Source: a bacterium (GTDB lineage: Bacteria > Actinomycetota > Acidimicrobiia > Spongiisociales > ZC4RG35). From it: a stretch of DNA of 32,310 nt. Position numbers and translations under genes: made by a program. The notes below the pieces were generated by a model. It saw nothing but the letters and a program-made list of their open reading frames with translations, had not been told where the DNA came from and made no database searches. Shown here piece by piece: positions 16,680 to 24,959 of the stretch (position 1 is the stretch's first letter; the number at the start of each line of letters is the position of its first letter). The DNA lies in the NCBI GenBank assembly GCA_024639335.1, contig JAHEIN010000014.1:1-32310 (forward strand). Direction: 5' to 3'.

Positions 16680-19010
16680 GTGGGCATGAGCTTCACCAGG
16701 AGACCGAATCTCCTCGCGTCGCAACACCACTTGACGCGAGCCGGCCTGTTGCTGCTCGGCTATGGCTTCTGCTATTTCCTCCTCGGCGATGTGGCGCTCG
16801 ACTTGATCTTCGGGAGCGCAGACCAGGCATTCTTCTGGCCGGCGGTTGGGCTCGCCGCAGGCGTGATGGCAGTCGTCGACAGGAGCGCGCTCCAAGCGAT
16901 CGCCGTCACGACATTCGTAGCGTCTGGGGCGGCGTCGCTGCTCTCAGGCGTGGAGGTACAGCTTGCTCTCGGAGCAGCCGTGGCGCACGTAGCCGCTCCC
17001 GTCGCATTCGCTCTGCTCGTTGGGAAGCTCGGCACGAGCATCACGCGTCTCGCCAACCACTGGCAGCTCGTGACGTACGCATCCGCAGCCGCTGCGGCCG
17101 GTCTGATCGGAGCCGTCATCGCCTCAGCGGCGGAACAGGCGTTCCGGTCGGGCGATACCGAGCTCCTCTCGACCTTCTGGCAGACGATGGCCGCGGACAC
17201 GGTGGGCATCGTGCTGCTGGCGGGTGCCGTGGGAGTGGGGACCCGTCGGGTGCTGGAGGGCGACTTCCAGGCTCCGCCGGCAGGGTGGGAGTCCAGAGCG
17301 ATACCGGTCGCCACGACGATCGCCATCTCGTTCGCCGTCTTTGCCCTTCCTGTCTTCGACGACTTCAGCGCTGTCGGGTTCGTCGTCCTGCCGCTGCTGG
17401 TCTGGACTGCGACTGTCACCGGCCAGCGCACGGCTTCGGTCGTCAGCATGGTGGTGGGGCTTGCCGCGATCACGTTGACGGCCGCCGGGAGCGGACCGTT
17501 CGTGACGGGGGCGGCTTCGACGTCGGTTCTCTCCGTTCAGGCGTTCGTGCTCGTGACTCATCTGACGGCCATGGCGTTGGCGATCGAATCCGAGTCGCGG
17601 CGGATCGCCGTCGCCGAGTTCGAAGGCATCCTGAACTCGACCAACGACGCCGTACTCGTCGCCGACAGCGACGGCATCATCAGGTCTGCCAATGAAGGTG
17701 CTGCCGCGATGCTCGGACAGCCCGTCGGTGCGCTCACCGGCTCCGTCGTCTCGAGTCATTTCGAAGGCAGGGTCCCACGTCGGGGGGGAGCGGAAGTGCG
17801 CTCCAAGCACGGGACGGTCAGCGTGGACGTCGTCTCGCGAGACGTCCAACGCGCCACCGAGTGGTTCCGGACCTACGTCCTTCGAGACCTCACCCAGGCC
17901 CGGGCCACCCAGGACGCGCTCACTCGTGCGTTCGAGGTGATCGATGCGGCACCCGAATTGGTCGCCTGGTTCGACGCAGAGGGTGTCATGCAGTTCATGA
18001 ACGACGCGGGCCGCCGGCTGATCGGTATCGGCGACGTCGGGGCGTTCGACCTCACGCACGACGCCCTTGCTCCCGGGGGATCGAACTGGCTGGCTGCCGG
18101 GGTCGCACATGCCGTCGAGTGCGGCGACTGGCACAGCGAAGTGGAGATTGCCCGGGCGGACGGCTCGACGGTGCCGGTCGATCTCACCGTCCTGTCTCAC
18201 CGCGGCCTCGATGGCGCCCTGTCGCACACCTCGATTCTCGCCAGAGATATCTCCGAGCGCGTCGAGTTGGACCGCCTGAAAGACGAGTTCGTCTCCAACA
18301 TCACACACGAGCTGAGAACTCCGCTCACGGCAATCACGGGATATGTCGAGCTCTTTGCCGAAGGTGCCTTTGGTGAACTCGGAGAGGATGCACGAGCGGC
18401 GATCGAGGAGATGTCGCGCACATCGGCAAATCTGTTGGAGCTCGTGAACGACCTTCTCACATTGTGGAGGAGCGAAAAGCAGACATCGGACGAGTGGCGT
18501 CGATTCGACGTCAGCGAATCCGTGCGGCGTGTCGTCGACACGCTCCGCCACCAGGCGTCCCGCAAGGGAGTTGCGCTCACCGTGGCAGGTGAGCCGATCG
18601 AAGTGGTCGGCAACAACCACAACGTCGAGCGGGCGATCATGAACTTGGTCTCCAACGCCGTGAAGTTCACCGGAGCCGGTGGGTCAGTGGCAATTGTCTG
18701 CGAGCAAGCCGACGACAAGGCCCGCGTCTCTGTTGCAGACACCGGGATCGGAATCGCCGCAAACGAGCAAGAAGCCGTATTCGATCGTTTCTTCCGTGCC
18801 GGCTCTGCAACAAGCGCGTCGATTCCCGGAACCGGGCTGGGGCTTCCCATCGTACGAGAAATCGCAGCGACTCACGGAGGGGACGTCAAGCTCCAATCCG
18901 TCCTCGGGCATGGCACGTTCGTCCTGTTCGAGATCCCTGCCGCGCCAACCCAAGACACCATTCCCGATCACGGAGCGGACGGCGATGCGATCGAGTTGCT
19001 CACGGGGTAG
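16680..19010 (+). CDS. Membrane sensor histidine kinase, MASE1-PAS-PAS-HisKA-HATPase
   Basis: This 776-aa protein starts with a MASE1-like sensor of about eight helices (1-310) including FFWPAVGLAAG. Two PAS domains follow (about 315-415 and 425-530), then the HisKA domain with phospho-acceptor His543 in NITHELRTPLTAI, and an ATPase domain with NLVSNAVKFT (N box), DTGIGI and GTGLGLPI (G boxes). It should autophosphorylate and pass phosphate to a response regulator, but none is encoded within the window, so it is an orphan here. GTG 16680 has GGAG 8 nt upstream; an in-frame ATG two codons later is possible. A DUF3237 gene follows 29 bp downstream on the same strand. Confidence 0.93.
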   Translation: MGMSFTRRPNLLASQHHLTRAGLLLLGYGFCYFLLGDVALDLIFGSADQAFFWPAVGLAAGVMAVVDRSALQAIAVTTFVASGAASLLSGVEVQLALGAAVAHVAAPVAFALLVGKLGTSITRLANHWQLVTYASAAAAAGLIGAVIASAAEQAFRSGDTELLSTFWQTMAADTVGIVLLAGAVGVGTRRVLEGDFQAPPAGWESRAIPVATTIAISFAVFALPVFDDFSAVGFVVLPLLVWTATVTGQRTASVVSMVVGLAAITLTAAGSGPFVTGAASTSVLSVQAFVLVTHLTAMALAIESESRRIAVAEFEGILNSTNDAVLVADSDGIIRSANEGAAAMLGQPVGALTGSVVSSHFEGRVPRRGGAEVRSKHGTVSVDVVSRDVQRATEWFRTYVLRDLTQARATQDALTRAFEVIDAAPELVAWFDAEGVMQFMNDAGRRLIGIGDVGAFDLTHDALAPGGSNWLAAGVAHAVECGDWHSEVEIARADGSTVPVDLTVLSHRGLDGALSHTSILARDISERVELDRLKDEFVSNITHELRTPLTAITGYVELFAEGAFGELGEDARAAIEEMSRTSANLLELVNDLLTLWRSEKQTSDEWRRFDVSESVRRVVDTLRHQASRKGVALTVAGEPIEVVGNNHNVERAIMNLVSNAVKFTGAGGSVAIVCEQADDKARVSVADTGIGIAANEQEAVFDRFFRAGSATSASIPGTGLGLPIVREIAATHGGDVKLQSVLGHGTFVLFEIPAAPTQDTIPDHGADGDAIELLTG

Positions 19011-19039
19011 CGTTGGCGGCCCCCAGAAGGAGCCGTCCC

Positions 19040-19456
19040 TTGCCGTCTCTCGAGCCGCTCTGTGAGATCACCGCAACGATGACCCCCAGAATGCTGGGAA
19101 GCATGCCGCTCGGCACCCGCATCGATTTTCCCTTCGAAGGCGTCGCCACCTCCGAACACTGGGACGGCGAACGCGAGGTTCGGGGCGTGGACTATGTGAC
19201 CCTCCGGCCCGACGGGAACATGGATCTCCAGATTCGAGGCACGATCGGTTCCAAGCGGGATACGGTTGCCTATCAGGCCACTGGAGTGAGCCTTGGGATC
19301 TCGAGAACCGAGGCCCGGCCACAGGAGCTCATCGCCTTTCAGACCGGCAGCGAGGAGCTCGCCTGGCTCAACGATGTGATCGGCGTCGGGCTCGGTCGAG
19401 GTGAGGGATTGGATCTGTCTCTGACGATCTACATCGTGAGATCGGCCGATGACTGA
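19040..19456 (+). CDS. DUF3237-family protein
   Basis: From TTG 19040 the product is 138 aa. AGAAGGAG lies 7 nt upstream, which decides this start over an in-frame TTG at 19013. The sequence follows the DUF3237 pattern: an N-terminal strand (PLCEITATM), PLGTRIDFPFEG, VRGVDYVTLRPDGNMDLQIRGTI in the centre and a C-terminal DLSLTIYIVR strand, predicting a beta-barrel. No catalytic residues are known for this family. It overlaps the following DUF4126 gene by 8 bp, so the two are translationally coupled, and they may be co-transcribed with the upstream kinase. Confidence 0.75.
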   Translation: MPSLEPLCEITATMTPRMLGSMPLGTRIDFPFEGVATSEHWDGEREVRGVDYVTLRPDGNMDLQIRGTIGSKRDTVAYQATGVSLGISRTEARPQELIAFQTGSEELAWLNDVIGVGLGRGEGLDLSLTIYIVRSADD

Positions 19457-20063
19457 CCTGGGTCTGCTGGCAGGCTCCGGATGGGCTTCCGGCATCAACC
19501 TGTATGCGGTGACTGTGATCCTCGGTGTGGCCGGCAGGCTCGGCTGGGCCGACATCCCCGAAGTGCTCACGAGGACCGACGTCCTCGTCGTGGCAGCGGT
19601 CCTCTATTCGATCGAGTTCGTCGGTGACAAGGTCCCATACCTCGATAACCTCTGGGATGTCGCCAACACGGTGATCAGGCCACTGGGAGCCGCCGCTCTC
19701 GGTGTGGTCCTCGCGGGTGAATCAGAGAGCATCGGCGCTGCTGTTGGCGGTCTCGTCGCAGGGGCCCTTGCACTGTCAGCCCACTCGACGAAAGCCACGA
19801 CGCGCGCAGCGGTGAACACCTCGCCGGAGCCATTCTCGAACTCGCTGGTCTCCGTCGCCGAGGACGGTCTGGCATCGGGCCTGACGGTGGCTGCGATCCT
19901 CGCGCCCATCCCGACCCTGATCGTCGTCGGGGTGTTGGTCGTCGCCGGTGGCTATGTGACCGTCAAGCTGTGGGGAGCCGTGCGCAGAATGGTGCAGCGC
20001 AACCGGGTCAGACTCCGGACCCCTCCCGCCGATGGCTCCGCCCAGCGCTCGTCAGGAGAGTGA
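19449..20063 (+). CDS. DUF4126-family membrane protein
   Basis: This 204-aa protein has several hydrophobic stretches (GWASGINLYAVTVILGVAG at the start, a middle glycine- and alanine-rich helix, and LIVVGVLVVAGGYVTVKLWG near the end) and a basic C-terminal tail. The N-terminal SGxNxY pattern and the SIEFVGDKVPYLDNLWD segment are typical of DUF4126, a family with no assigned function. The start overlaps the DUF3237 gene by 8 bp. Its last 12 bp overlap the convergent crotonase gene. Confidence 0.8.
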   Translation: MTDLGLLAGSGWASGINLYAVTVILGVAGRLGWADIPEVLTRTDVLVVAAVLYSIEFVGDKVPYLDNLWDVANTVIRPLGAAALGVVLAGESESIGAAVGGLVAGALALSAHSTKATTRAAVNTSPEPFSNSLVSVAEDGLASGLTVAAILAPIPTLIVVGVLVVAGGYVTVKLWGAVRRMVQRNRVRLRTPPADGSAQRSSGE

Positions 20064-20834
20064 GCGGAAGTCGGGAGTTCGCTTCTCGGCGAACGCCGCC
20101 ATGCCCTCCTCATGTGTCGGCAGCGCGCCTAGCTCACCCTGAACCCTCGCCTCCTCCTCCAGGGTCGCCCGGAGTGAACTCACCGCTGCGGCATGCAGCA
20201 TGCGCCTGGTGGAGCGATAGGCGACCGTCGGACCATCCGCGAACCCGCGTGCAACACGCGTCGCCTCATCGATCAGTACGTCCGGATCGCAGATCGTTGC
20301 GGCCAGCCCCAGCCGGTGGGACTCCACGGCGTCCACCCGACGACCCGACATGGCGATCTCCATGGCGCGGGACACGCCGACCATCGCAGGGAGGAACCAG
20401 CTCGATCCCGAATCGGGGATCAGGCCGACGTTGATGAAGGCGCTCATCAGGAAGGCTCGAGACGACATCACGCGCACGTCACATGCCAGGGCCAAGCCCA
20501 TGCCGGCGCCGGCAGCGGCACCGTTGACCGCAGCGACGGTCGGGACCGCTGATTCCAGTACGGCGGTGACCAGCGGATTGAAACTGCGCGTGATCACGGA
20601 CAGGAGATCCGGCCCACCGGCCTCGGCGTACTCTCTTCGGAGCTCGCCGAGATCGGCGCCTGCGCAGAATGCCTTTCCCGCGCCGGTCAACACCACCGCA
20701 CGAGCCTCGCCGCCTGCGCGTTCGAGGCCCGAGACGACGCCGTCGGTGATGGATTGGTCGATCGAATTGAACACGTCGGGGCGGTTCAGTGTGATCACGG
20801 CGATGTCGCCATCGAGGGTGTAGTCGACGCTCAT
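20052..20834 (-). CDS. Enoyl-CoA hydratase/isomerase family protein, PaaG-like
   Basis: This 260-aa crotonase has the oxyanion-hole segments AFCAGADL (56-62) and GAAAGAGMGLALACD (105-119). The active-site stretch FINVGLIPDSGSSWFLP carries a single acidic residue, Asp141, where hydratases have two glutamates. A lone Asp in the IPDSG context is the pattern of PaaG-type isomerases acting on ring-epoxide or enoyl-CoA substrates. ATG 20834 is chosen because GGAAGGG lies 6 nt upstream; a longer frame reaching 20930 has no such support. No other phenylacetate genes are adjacent, so the pathway is not defined. It ends inside the last codons of the DUF4126 gene on the other strand. Confidence 0.88.
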   Translation of the reverse strand: MSVDYTLDGDIAVITLNRPDVFNSIDQSITDGVVSGLERAGGEARAVVLTGAGKAFCAGADLGELRREYAEAGGPDLLSVITRSFNPLVTAVLESAVPTVAAVNGAAAGAGMGLALACDVRVMSSRAFLMSAFINVGLIPDSGSSWFLPAMVGVSRAMEIAMSGRRVDAVESHRLGLAATICDPDVLIDEATRVARGFADGPTVAYRSTRRMLHAAAVSSLRATLEEEARVQGELGALPTHEEGMAAFAEKRTPDFRSLS

Positions 20835-21011
20835 CTCAATCCCTTCCAGACCCACGCAACCTACCGCAGTCTCACTCGCTGCGAAGGGCCGGATCGAGGG
20901 GTTCCCGCCGTGCCCGAGTATCTGCGTCATCTACACGGGTCTGGCCGGCCACGGTGGGCGAGTCCGCCAGGCCTCACCTGTAGGCTCACTCTGGGCGAAG
21001 TAGGAGCGCGT

Positions 21012-22199
21012 TTGGCAAACGGTCGGTGCTCGTTCTGCGGCTTGCGGAGATCGGAGGTCTCCGCCCTGGTCGTCGGCGTCGGTGGTGTTGCGATCTGCAC
21101 CGCCTGTGCAGCGATCGCAGCGAGGACAGAAGAAGAGCGGGAACCGGCGACCGAGATCGTGTACTCCGAGCTGGCTGCGGTCATCACCAACGACCCACGC
21201 AGCGGGCCGGATTTCGGGCGAATCGACGAGGCTTCGATCGTCATCCGGGGAGACCATGTGGCTTGGCTGGGACCGACGATCGATCTCCCAGAGCGCTACG
21301 CCCTCTATCCGGTCGTGCACTGCGGCGGGAGGCTCGCGGTCCCCGGGTTCGTCGATGCAGGAACCGAATTGCTGGGCCGGCTCCCTGGATCGAGACCGGA
21401 TCCCGATCGGCTGATCGCCCTCGTGTCCGGACAGATCAAGAACGGTCTCAGCCATGGATTGACGGCACTCGATGTGCGAGTCGGTGGATCCGGTGACCCG
21501 ACCATCGACACGGTGCTCCTGGCCGCTGCACGGGCAGGGGCCGAGGTCGTCGATCGCTGCACTGTCTCGATCACGTGGATGGCTTCGGAGCGGTTCGATC
21601 TCGATCAGCTCGACGGCGTGATGGCCCCAACGGTCGGGAGGATCGCGTCGAGCGTCGAGATGCACTGTGACGGTTCCGAGACCGCCAACGAGTTGCGTGA
21701 GCGCCTCCGGTGCCTGAAGCGTCTTCCGGTTCGGGTGCGGATGTGCAGTGCATGGCCTGAGGCGTGTGCACCGCTGGCGGAAGGTGCCCGGTCGGTCGAG
21801 GCGAGCGAATGGTCGCTGCTGCCGCCGGAATCGACCCCTGTCGTCGAGCCCATCGCGATGTTGGATGGTCGTGGCCTCGATGGCCGGGCGCTGTGGGACG
21901 CCGGTGGCAGGCCGGGCATCGCAACCCGGTCGAATCCGGACGGTCGCTCGGTGAATGGGCTGACCCTGGCGATGGCGTTGCTGGTGACCATGGGCGGGCT
22001 CGCCGTCGACGAGGCGCTGTGGTCGGCGACGAGGGGTGGTGCCAGGGCTCTGGGAGACGACGAGCGTGGGCGTCTCCGGATGGGTGGTCCGGCCGACTTC
22101 GTGATTCTCGACACCGACGACGCGGCAGACCTCGTTCGACGCCCAGACACCAACCCGGTGTGGCGGGTGGTGGCCGCCGGGCGCGAAAGCCCGGAATGA
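21012..22199 (+). CDS. ClpX-type zinc finger fused to a degenerate imidazolonepropionase-like amidohydrolase
   Basis: TTG 21012 with AGGAG 5 nt upstream gives 395 aa. Residues 6-32 form C-x2-C-x19-C-x2-C with CSFCG..SEV..L..G....IC at ClpX zinc-finger positions. Residues about 50-395 follow HutI end to end: a composite-domain strand, GGRLAVPGFVD, then SNPDGRS, LAMALLVTMGGLAVDEAL, GGARALG and a closing NPVWRVVAAGR. The active site is broken: the metal-binding His-x-His after PGFVD is Gly117-Thr-Glu119, the SGYGL loop is lost, and the GTD aspartate is Arg306. Only a HCDGSE segment (His218) resembles the HADE motif. It is therefore probably not a working imidazolonepropionase. No hut genes are near. 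The role could be binding or scaffolding. An HU gene follows 77 bp downstream. Confidence 0.85.
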   Translation: MANGRCSFCGLRRSEVSALVVGVGGVAICTACAAIAARTEEEREPATEIVYSELAAVITNDPRSGPDFGRIDEASIVIRGDHVAWLGPTIDLPERYALYPVVHCGGRLAVPGFVDAGTELLGRLPGSRPDPDRLIALVSGQIKNGLSHGLTALDVRVGGSGDPTIDTVLLAAARAGAEVVDRCTVSITWMASERFDLDQLDGVMAPTVGRIASSVEMHCDGSETANELRERLRCLKRLPVRVRMCSAWPEACAPLAEGARSVEASEWSLLPPESTPVVEPIAMLDGRGLDGRALWDAGGRPGIATRSNPDGRSVNGLTLAMALLVTMGGLAVDEALWSATRGGARALGDDERGRLRMGGPADFVILDTDDAADLVRRPDTNPVWRVVAAGRESPE

Positions 22200-22276
22200 C
22201 GGGGTTTTCGAGGACGCATGACTATGTTTTGATTTGCCCGGGGAGTCCGGGAACAGAGGTTTCCTGAGGAGGACCG

Positions 22277-22570
22277 ATGAACAAGACCGAGATGGCTCAG
22301 AAGCTGGCGAAGAAGGCCGACATCTCCCAGGCTCAAGCCGGTGAGATCCTCGACCACATCTTCTCGACCAAGCCGGGCGAAGGCATCATCGCTGTCGAGC
22401 TCGATGCCGGCCGCAAGGTGTCGATCGCAGGGTTCGGCAACTTCACCACGAAGAGCCGGTCGGCCCGCAAGGGCCGCAACCCGGCGACCGGTGAGGAGAT
22501 CATGATTCCCGCCCGTAAATACGCCCATTTCGCTCCCGCCAAAGGGCTCAAGGACCGCGTCGTCGACTGA
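22277..22570 (+). CDS. hup: HU-family nucleoid protein
   Basis: This 97-aa HU has the helical dimerisation part (MNKTEMAQKLAKKADIS), VSIAGFGNF, and the DNA-binding arm GRNPATGEEIMIPARK. It bends and compacts DNA as a dimer. Unlike mycobacterial HupB it has no long Lys/Ala/Pro-rich tail. ATG 22277 has a strong GAGGAGG ribosome site 5 nt upstream. A perfect hairpin ends the unit about 20 bp downstream. It may share transcription with the preceding zinc-finger protein gene, though a 77-bp gap allows its own promoter. Confidence 0.96.
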   Translation: MNKTEMAQKLAKKADISQAQAGEILDHIFSTKPGEGIIAVELDAGRKVSIAGFGNFTTKSRSARKGRNPATGEEIMIPARKYAHFAPAKGLKDRVVD

Positions 22571-22590
22571 GCATCCGGTCGTTTTCGCAT

Positions 22591-22623
22591 CGCACAGGCC
22601 CCGGAGGATCCGGGGCCTGTGCG
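22591..22623 (+). terminator. Strong hairpin terminator after hup
   Basis: CGCACAGGCCCCGGA and TCCGGGGCCTGTGCG are perfect complements (15 bp) around a GGA loop. No T-run follows, as is common for actinobacterial terminators. Confidence 0.75.
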
Positions 22624-22697
22624 CGTTGGGACGCGCCGACGACTTCTGTCATCATCGCTGATATGCGATCAGTACCCGTCGGCGAGATGACCGGGCC

Positions 22698-23501
22698 GTG
22701 ACGGCCTCGACGAAGCCGGTCCTCGCCGGTCCCCGGCCGTTCGCCATTGCTCACCGTGGCAGCAAGCTCCTCTGGCCCGAGAACACCATGGTGGCCTTCG
22801 ACCAGGCTCATGATGCGGGGCTCAGGTGGCTCGAGACGGATTTGCATCTGAGCCTTGATGGCCACCTGGTGTGCATTCACGACGACACCGTCGACCGAAC
22901 CACCAATGCGATCGGAGTCGTGTCGGATTTCACCGCAAATGAACTCTCGGCGCTCGACGCTGCCTTTCGCTTCGAGGTCACCGGCCACCACCCCTATCGC
23001 GGTCAGGGGCACGGAGTGCCGACACTCGAGGATCTCGCGTGCGAGTTCGACGACTGCCGACTGGTGGTGGACCTGAAACAGGACGGCCTCGCGGCCGCTC
23101 TCTGGGGACTGATCCGCCGACTCGACATCGCAGAACGGATCATCGTCGGCAGCTTCTCGGACCGGCGTCTCAGTGAGTTTCGCCAAGTCAGCGGCGGAGC
23201 CGTCGCCACCTCGGCAGGCCCGAAGGACGTGGCTCGGGCGTTGGCAGCTGCTGCTGTCAAGACCCCTCCGCTCCTTGCGGACGCACTTCAGGTACCGGTG
23301 AATGCGAGGGGAGTCCCCATCGTCACCGCCCGGTCTGTGCAGAAGTTCCACCAAGCCGGATACCAGGTCCACGTCTGGACGGTGAACAGCTCCAAGCAGA
23401 TGCATCGCCTTCTCGACCTCGGTGTGGATGCCATCATCACCGATCGACCCGACACCTTGAAGGCGGTCATGATCGAGCGGGGAATCTGGAACGGTGGCTG
23501 A
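22698..23501 (+). CDS. Glycerophosphodiester phosphodiesterase
   Basis: This 267-aa TIM-barrel protein has the GDPD residues: HRG at 19-21 followed by PENTMVAF, the metal ligands Glu46 and Asp48 in LETDLH, and His61 in CIHDDTVDRTT. Late strands VDLK, VHVWTVN and AIITDRP complete the barrel. It splits glycerophosphodiesters to glycerol 3-phosphate and an alcohol. No signal peptide is seen, so it is cytosolic (UgpQ-like rather than GlpQ-like). Start GTG 22698 is used; no clear ribosome site precedes it. Its TGA directly abuts the stop of the convergent DUF2071 gene, reading TGATCA across both. Confidence 0.92.
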   Translation: MTASTKPVLAGPRPFAIAHRGSKLLWPENTMVAFDQAHDAGLRWLETDLHLSLDGHLVCIHDDTVDRTTNAIGVVSDFTANELSALDAAFRFEVTGHHPYRGQGHGVPTLEDLACEFDDCRLVVDLKQDGLAAALWGLIRRLDIAERIIVGSFSDRRLSEFRQVSGGAVATSAGPKDVARALAAAAVKTPPLLADALQVPVNARGVPIVTARSVQKFHQAGYQVHVWTVNSSKQMHRLLDLGVDAIITDRPDTLKAVMIERGIWNGG

Positions 23502-24233
23502 TCACGCCCGATGCGGGAAGCCGATCCGGGCGGTCACGCCGGGGGAGTAGTGGGCAATGGCGGGCGAGTTCGGGGCAGGCAGTTGCGTTGCGACTGTGAG
23601 CGATTCGCCGAGCTCTCGAATGTGGGCTTCGTGGAGAGGCCACGGCTCGTGCTCCACGGGCACCCATCCGAGGCCGCCGCCGGGGAGTGTCGAGTACGTC
23701 GACCAGCGTGAGGTGAGGAAGCGTTCGAGGTCGTCGAGTTCGGGGATTCCATCTCCGATCTCGATTTCGAGCACACTCGAGGCACCACGAGGTTTCGGCC
23801 AGCGGCGCCGGCTCACGTAGCGGATCCGGTCGCTGGTCTGATCGATCGACATCTCTGCCCAGGCGTATGGCACCCCGAAGAGGGTTCGGGCGACCGCCAC
23901 TCCGAGCAGCCTGGTGATCTCCAGCGTGCAGAACCACACTCCCTGCCCGCGCGAGCCGCGGACATAAGTGCGGATGTTCGTCTCGGGGAAGGTCGTGAGT
24001 GGATGCAGCGTCGGGACGAAAGGTGGCCTGACGTCGATCATGTGGAAAGGCACCAGCCCGACCCAGGCCGACCCGTCGAACGTGTCCACGGTCAGGCCTT
24101 CGGGAAGGATGGCCTGGACGTCCGCCGGGTCGAATCGCCAGTGCACGAACGTCAAGCGCTGCCACTGTTGCGTGAGTGATGCGTGCCGAAGCCTGCCCGG
24201 CGGCTGAAGGGGATAGTCGTCCACGAACTCCAC
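23502..24233 (-). CDS. DUF2071 (YqjF-like) protein
   Basis: This 243-aa protein follows the DUF2071 layout: QQWQRLTFVHWRFDPADVQAILPEGLTVDTFDGSAWVGLVPF at the start, ETNIRTYVRG in the middle, GVWFCTLEITRLLGV, and a distal VPVEHEPWPLHEA segment. The fold is a lipocalin-like or acetoacetate-decarboxylase-like barrel, but no activity is assigned to the family. The start codon is GTG 24233 with no good ribosome site; a second in-frame GTG three codons on is an alternative. The stop abuts the GDPD stop. Confidence 0.88.
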   Translation of the reverse strand: MEFVDDYPLQPPGRLRHASLTQQWQRLTFVHWRFDPADVQAILPEGLTVDTFDGSAWVGLVPFHMIDVRPPFVPTLHPLTTFPETNIRTYVRGSRGQGVWFCTLEITRLLGVAVARTLFGVPYAWAEMSIDQTSDRIRYVSRRRWPKPRGASSVLEIEIGDGIPELDDLERFLTSRWSTYSTLPGGGLGWVPVEHEPWPLHEAHIRELGESLTVATQLPAPNSPAIAHYSPGVTARIGFPHRA

Positions 24234-24284
24234 CCTATGGAGCGGATGTGGCTACCGGGACCTCTTCAGCCGGTTTCGGCCTCG

Positions 24285-24305
24285 GCCGATCATCCGGCGA
24301 TCGGC
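24285..24305 (-). terminator. Candidate terminator hairpin downstream of leuD
   Basis: GCCGATC and GATCGGC form a perfect 7-bp stem with a 7-nt loop, about 64 bp past the leuD stop. No T-run. Nothing else is seen in the 135-bp gap. Confidence 0.35.
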
Positions 24306-24368
24306 TTCATCCGATCGGCGGTGCCGTCCGCAGCCACCGAGCACCCGGTGCCGACAACCGCAGACCGT

Positions 24369-24959
24369 TCAGAGCACTGGTTTGAAGGCTGGTCGCCGTA
24401 GCTCGAAGTCGTCGATCGCGACGGCGTGTTGGAGCGTGATGCCGATGTCATCGAGACCGTTGAGCAGCCGGTATCTGGTGAATTCGTCGAGTGGGAACGT
24501 GGCCTCGAACTCGGCGCCGTGGCTCACGGTGCCTGCTGCGATGTCGACGGTGATCTCCGCATCCGGTTCGGCCGTTGCGAGTTCGGTCAGCCACTGCACT
24601 TCTTTTTCGGACAGCACCACCGGGACCAGTCCGATCTTGGTGCAGTTGTTGAAGAAGATGTCGGCGAACGAGGGAGCGATGACCGCTTCGAATCCCCAGT
24701 CCTGAAGCCCCCACGGAGCGTGCTCACGAGAGGAGCCAGAGCCGAAGTTGGGACCGGTGACCAGGACCTTGGCGTTCTGGTATTCGGGGCGCTCGAGCAC
24801 GAAGTCCTCTTCATCGCGGCGCCAGTCGTCGAAGACGTATTGTCCATATCCGGTTCTTTCGACCCGCTTGAGGAACTGCTTCGGCATGATCTGGTCGGTG
24901 TCGACGTTGGCTCGCGGGAGCGGCGCCATCGATCCGGTGATGATGGTGACAGGATTCAT
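24369..24959 (-). CDS. leuD: 3-isopropylmalate dehydratase small subunit
   Basis: This 196-aa protein has the LeuD features: [18 protein letters not shown] at the start, [13 protein letters not shown] (72-83), which forms the substrate-binding loop, and a C-terminal [13 protein letters not shown]. With LeuC it isomerises 2- to 3-isopropylmalate in leucine synthesis. The ATG overlaps the leuC stop as ATGA, so the two are translationally coupled. A longer open frame extends upstream but lies inside leuC. Confidence 0.97.
   Translation of the reverse strand: MNPVTIITGSMAPLPRANVDTDQIMPKQFLKRVERTGYGQYVFDDWRRDEEDFVLERPEYQNAKVLVTGPNFGSGSSREHAPWGLQDWGFEAVIAPSFADIFFNNCTKIGLVPVVLSEKEVQWLTELATAEPDAEITVDIAAGTVSHGAEFEATFPLDEFTRYRLLNGLDDIGITLQHAVAIDDFELRRPAFKPVL

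Noticed and set aside
20754-21011. Upstream extension of the zinc-finger fusion frame
   Set aside because: It overlaps the start of the crotonase gene on the other strand; TTG 21012 has AGGAG 5 nt upstream and leads straight into the zinc finger.
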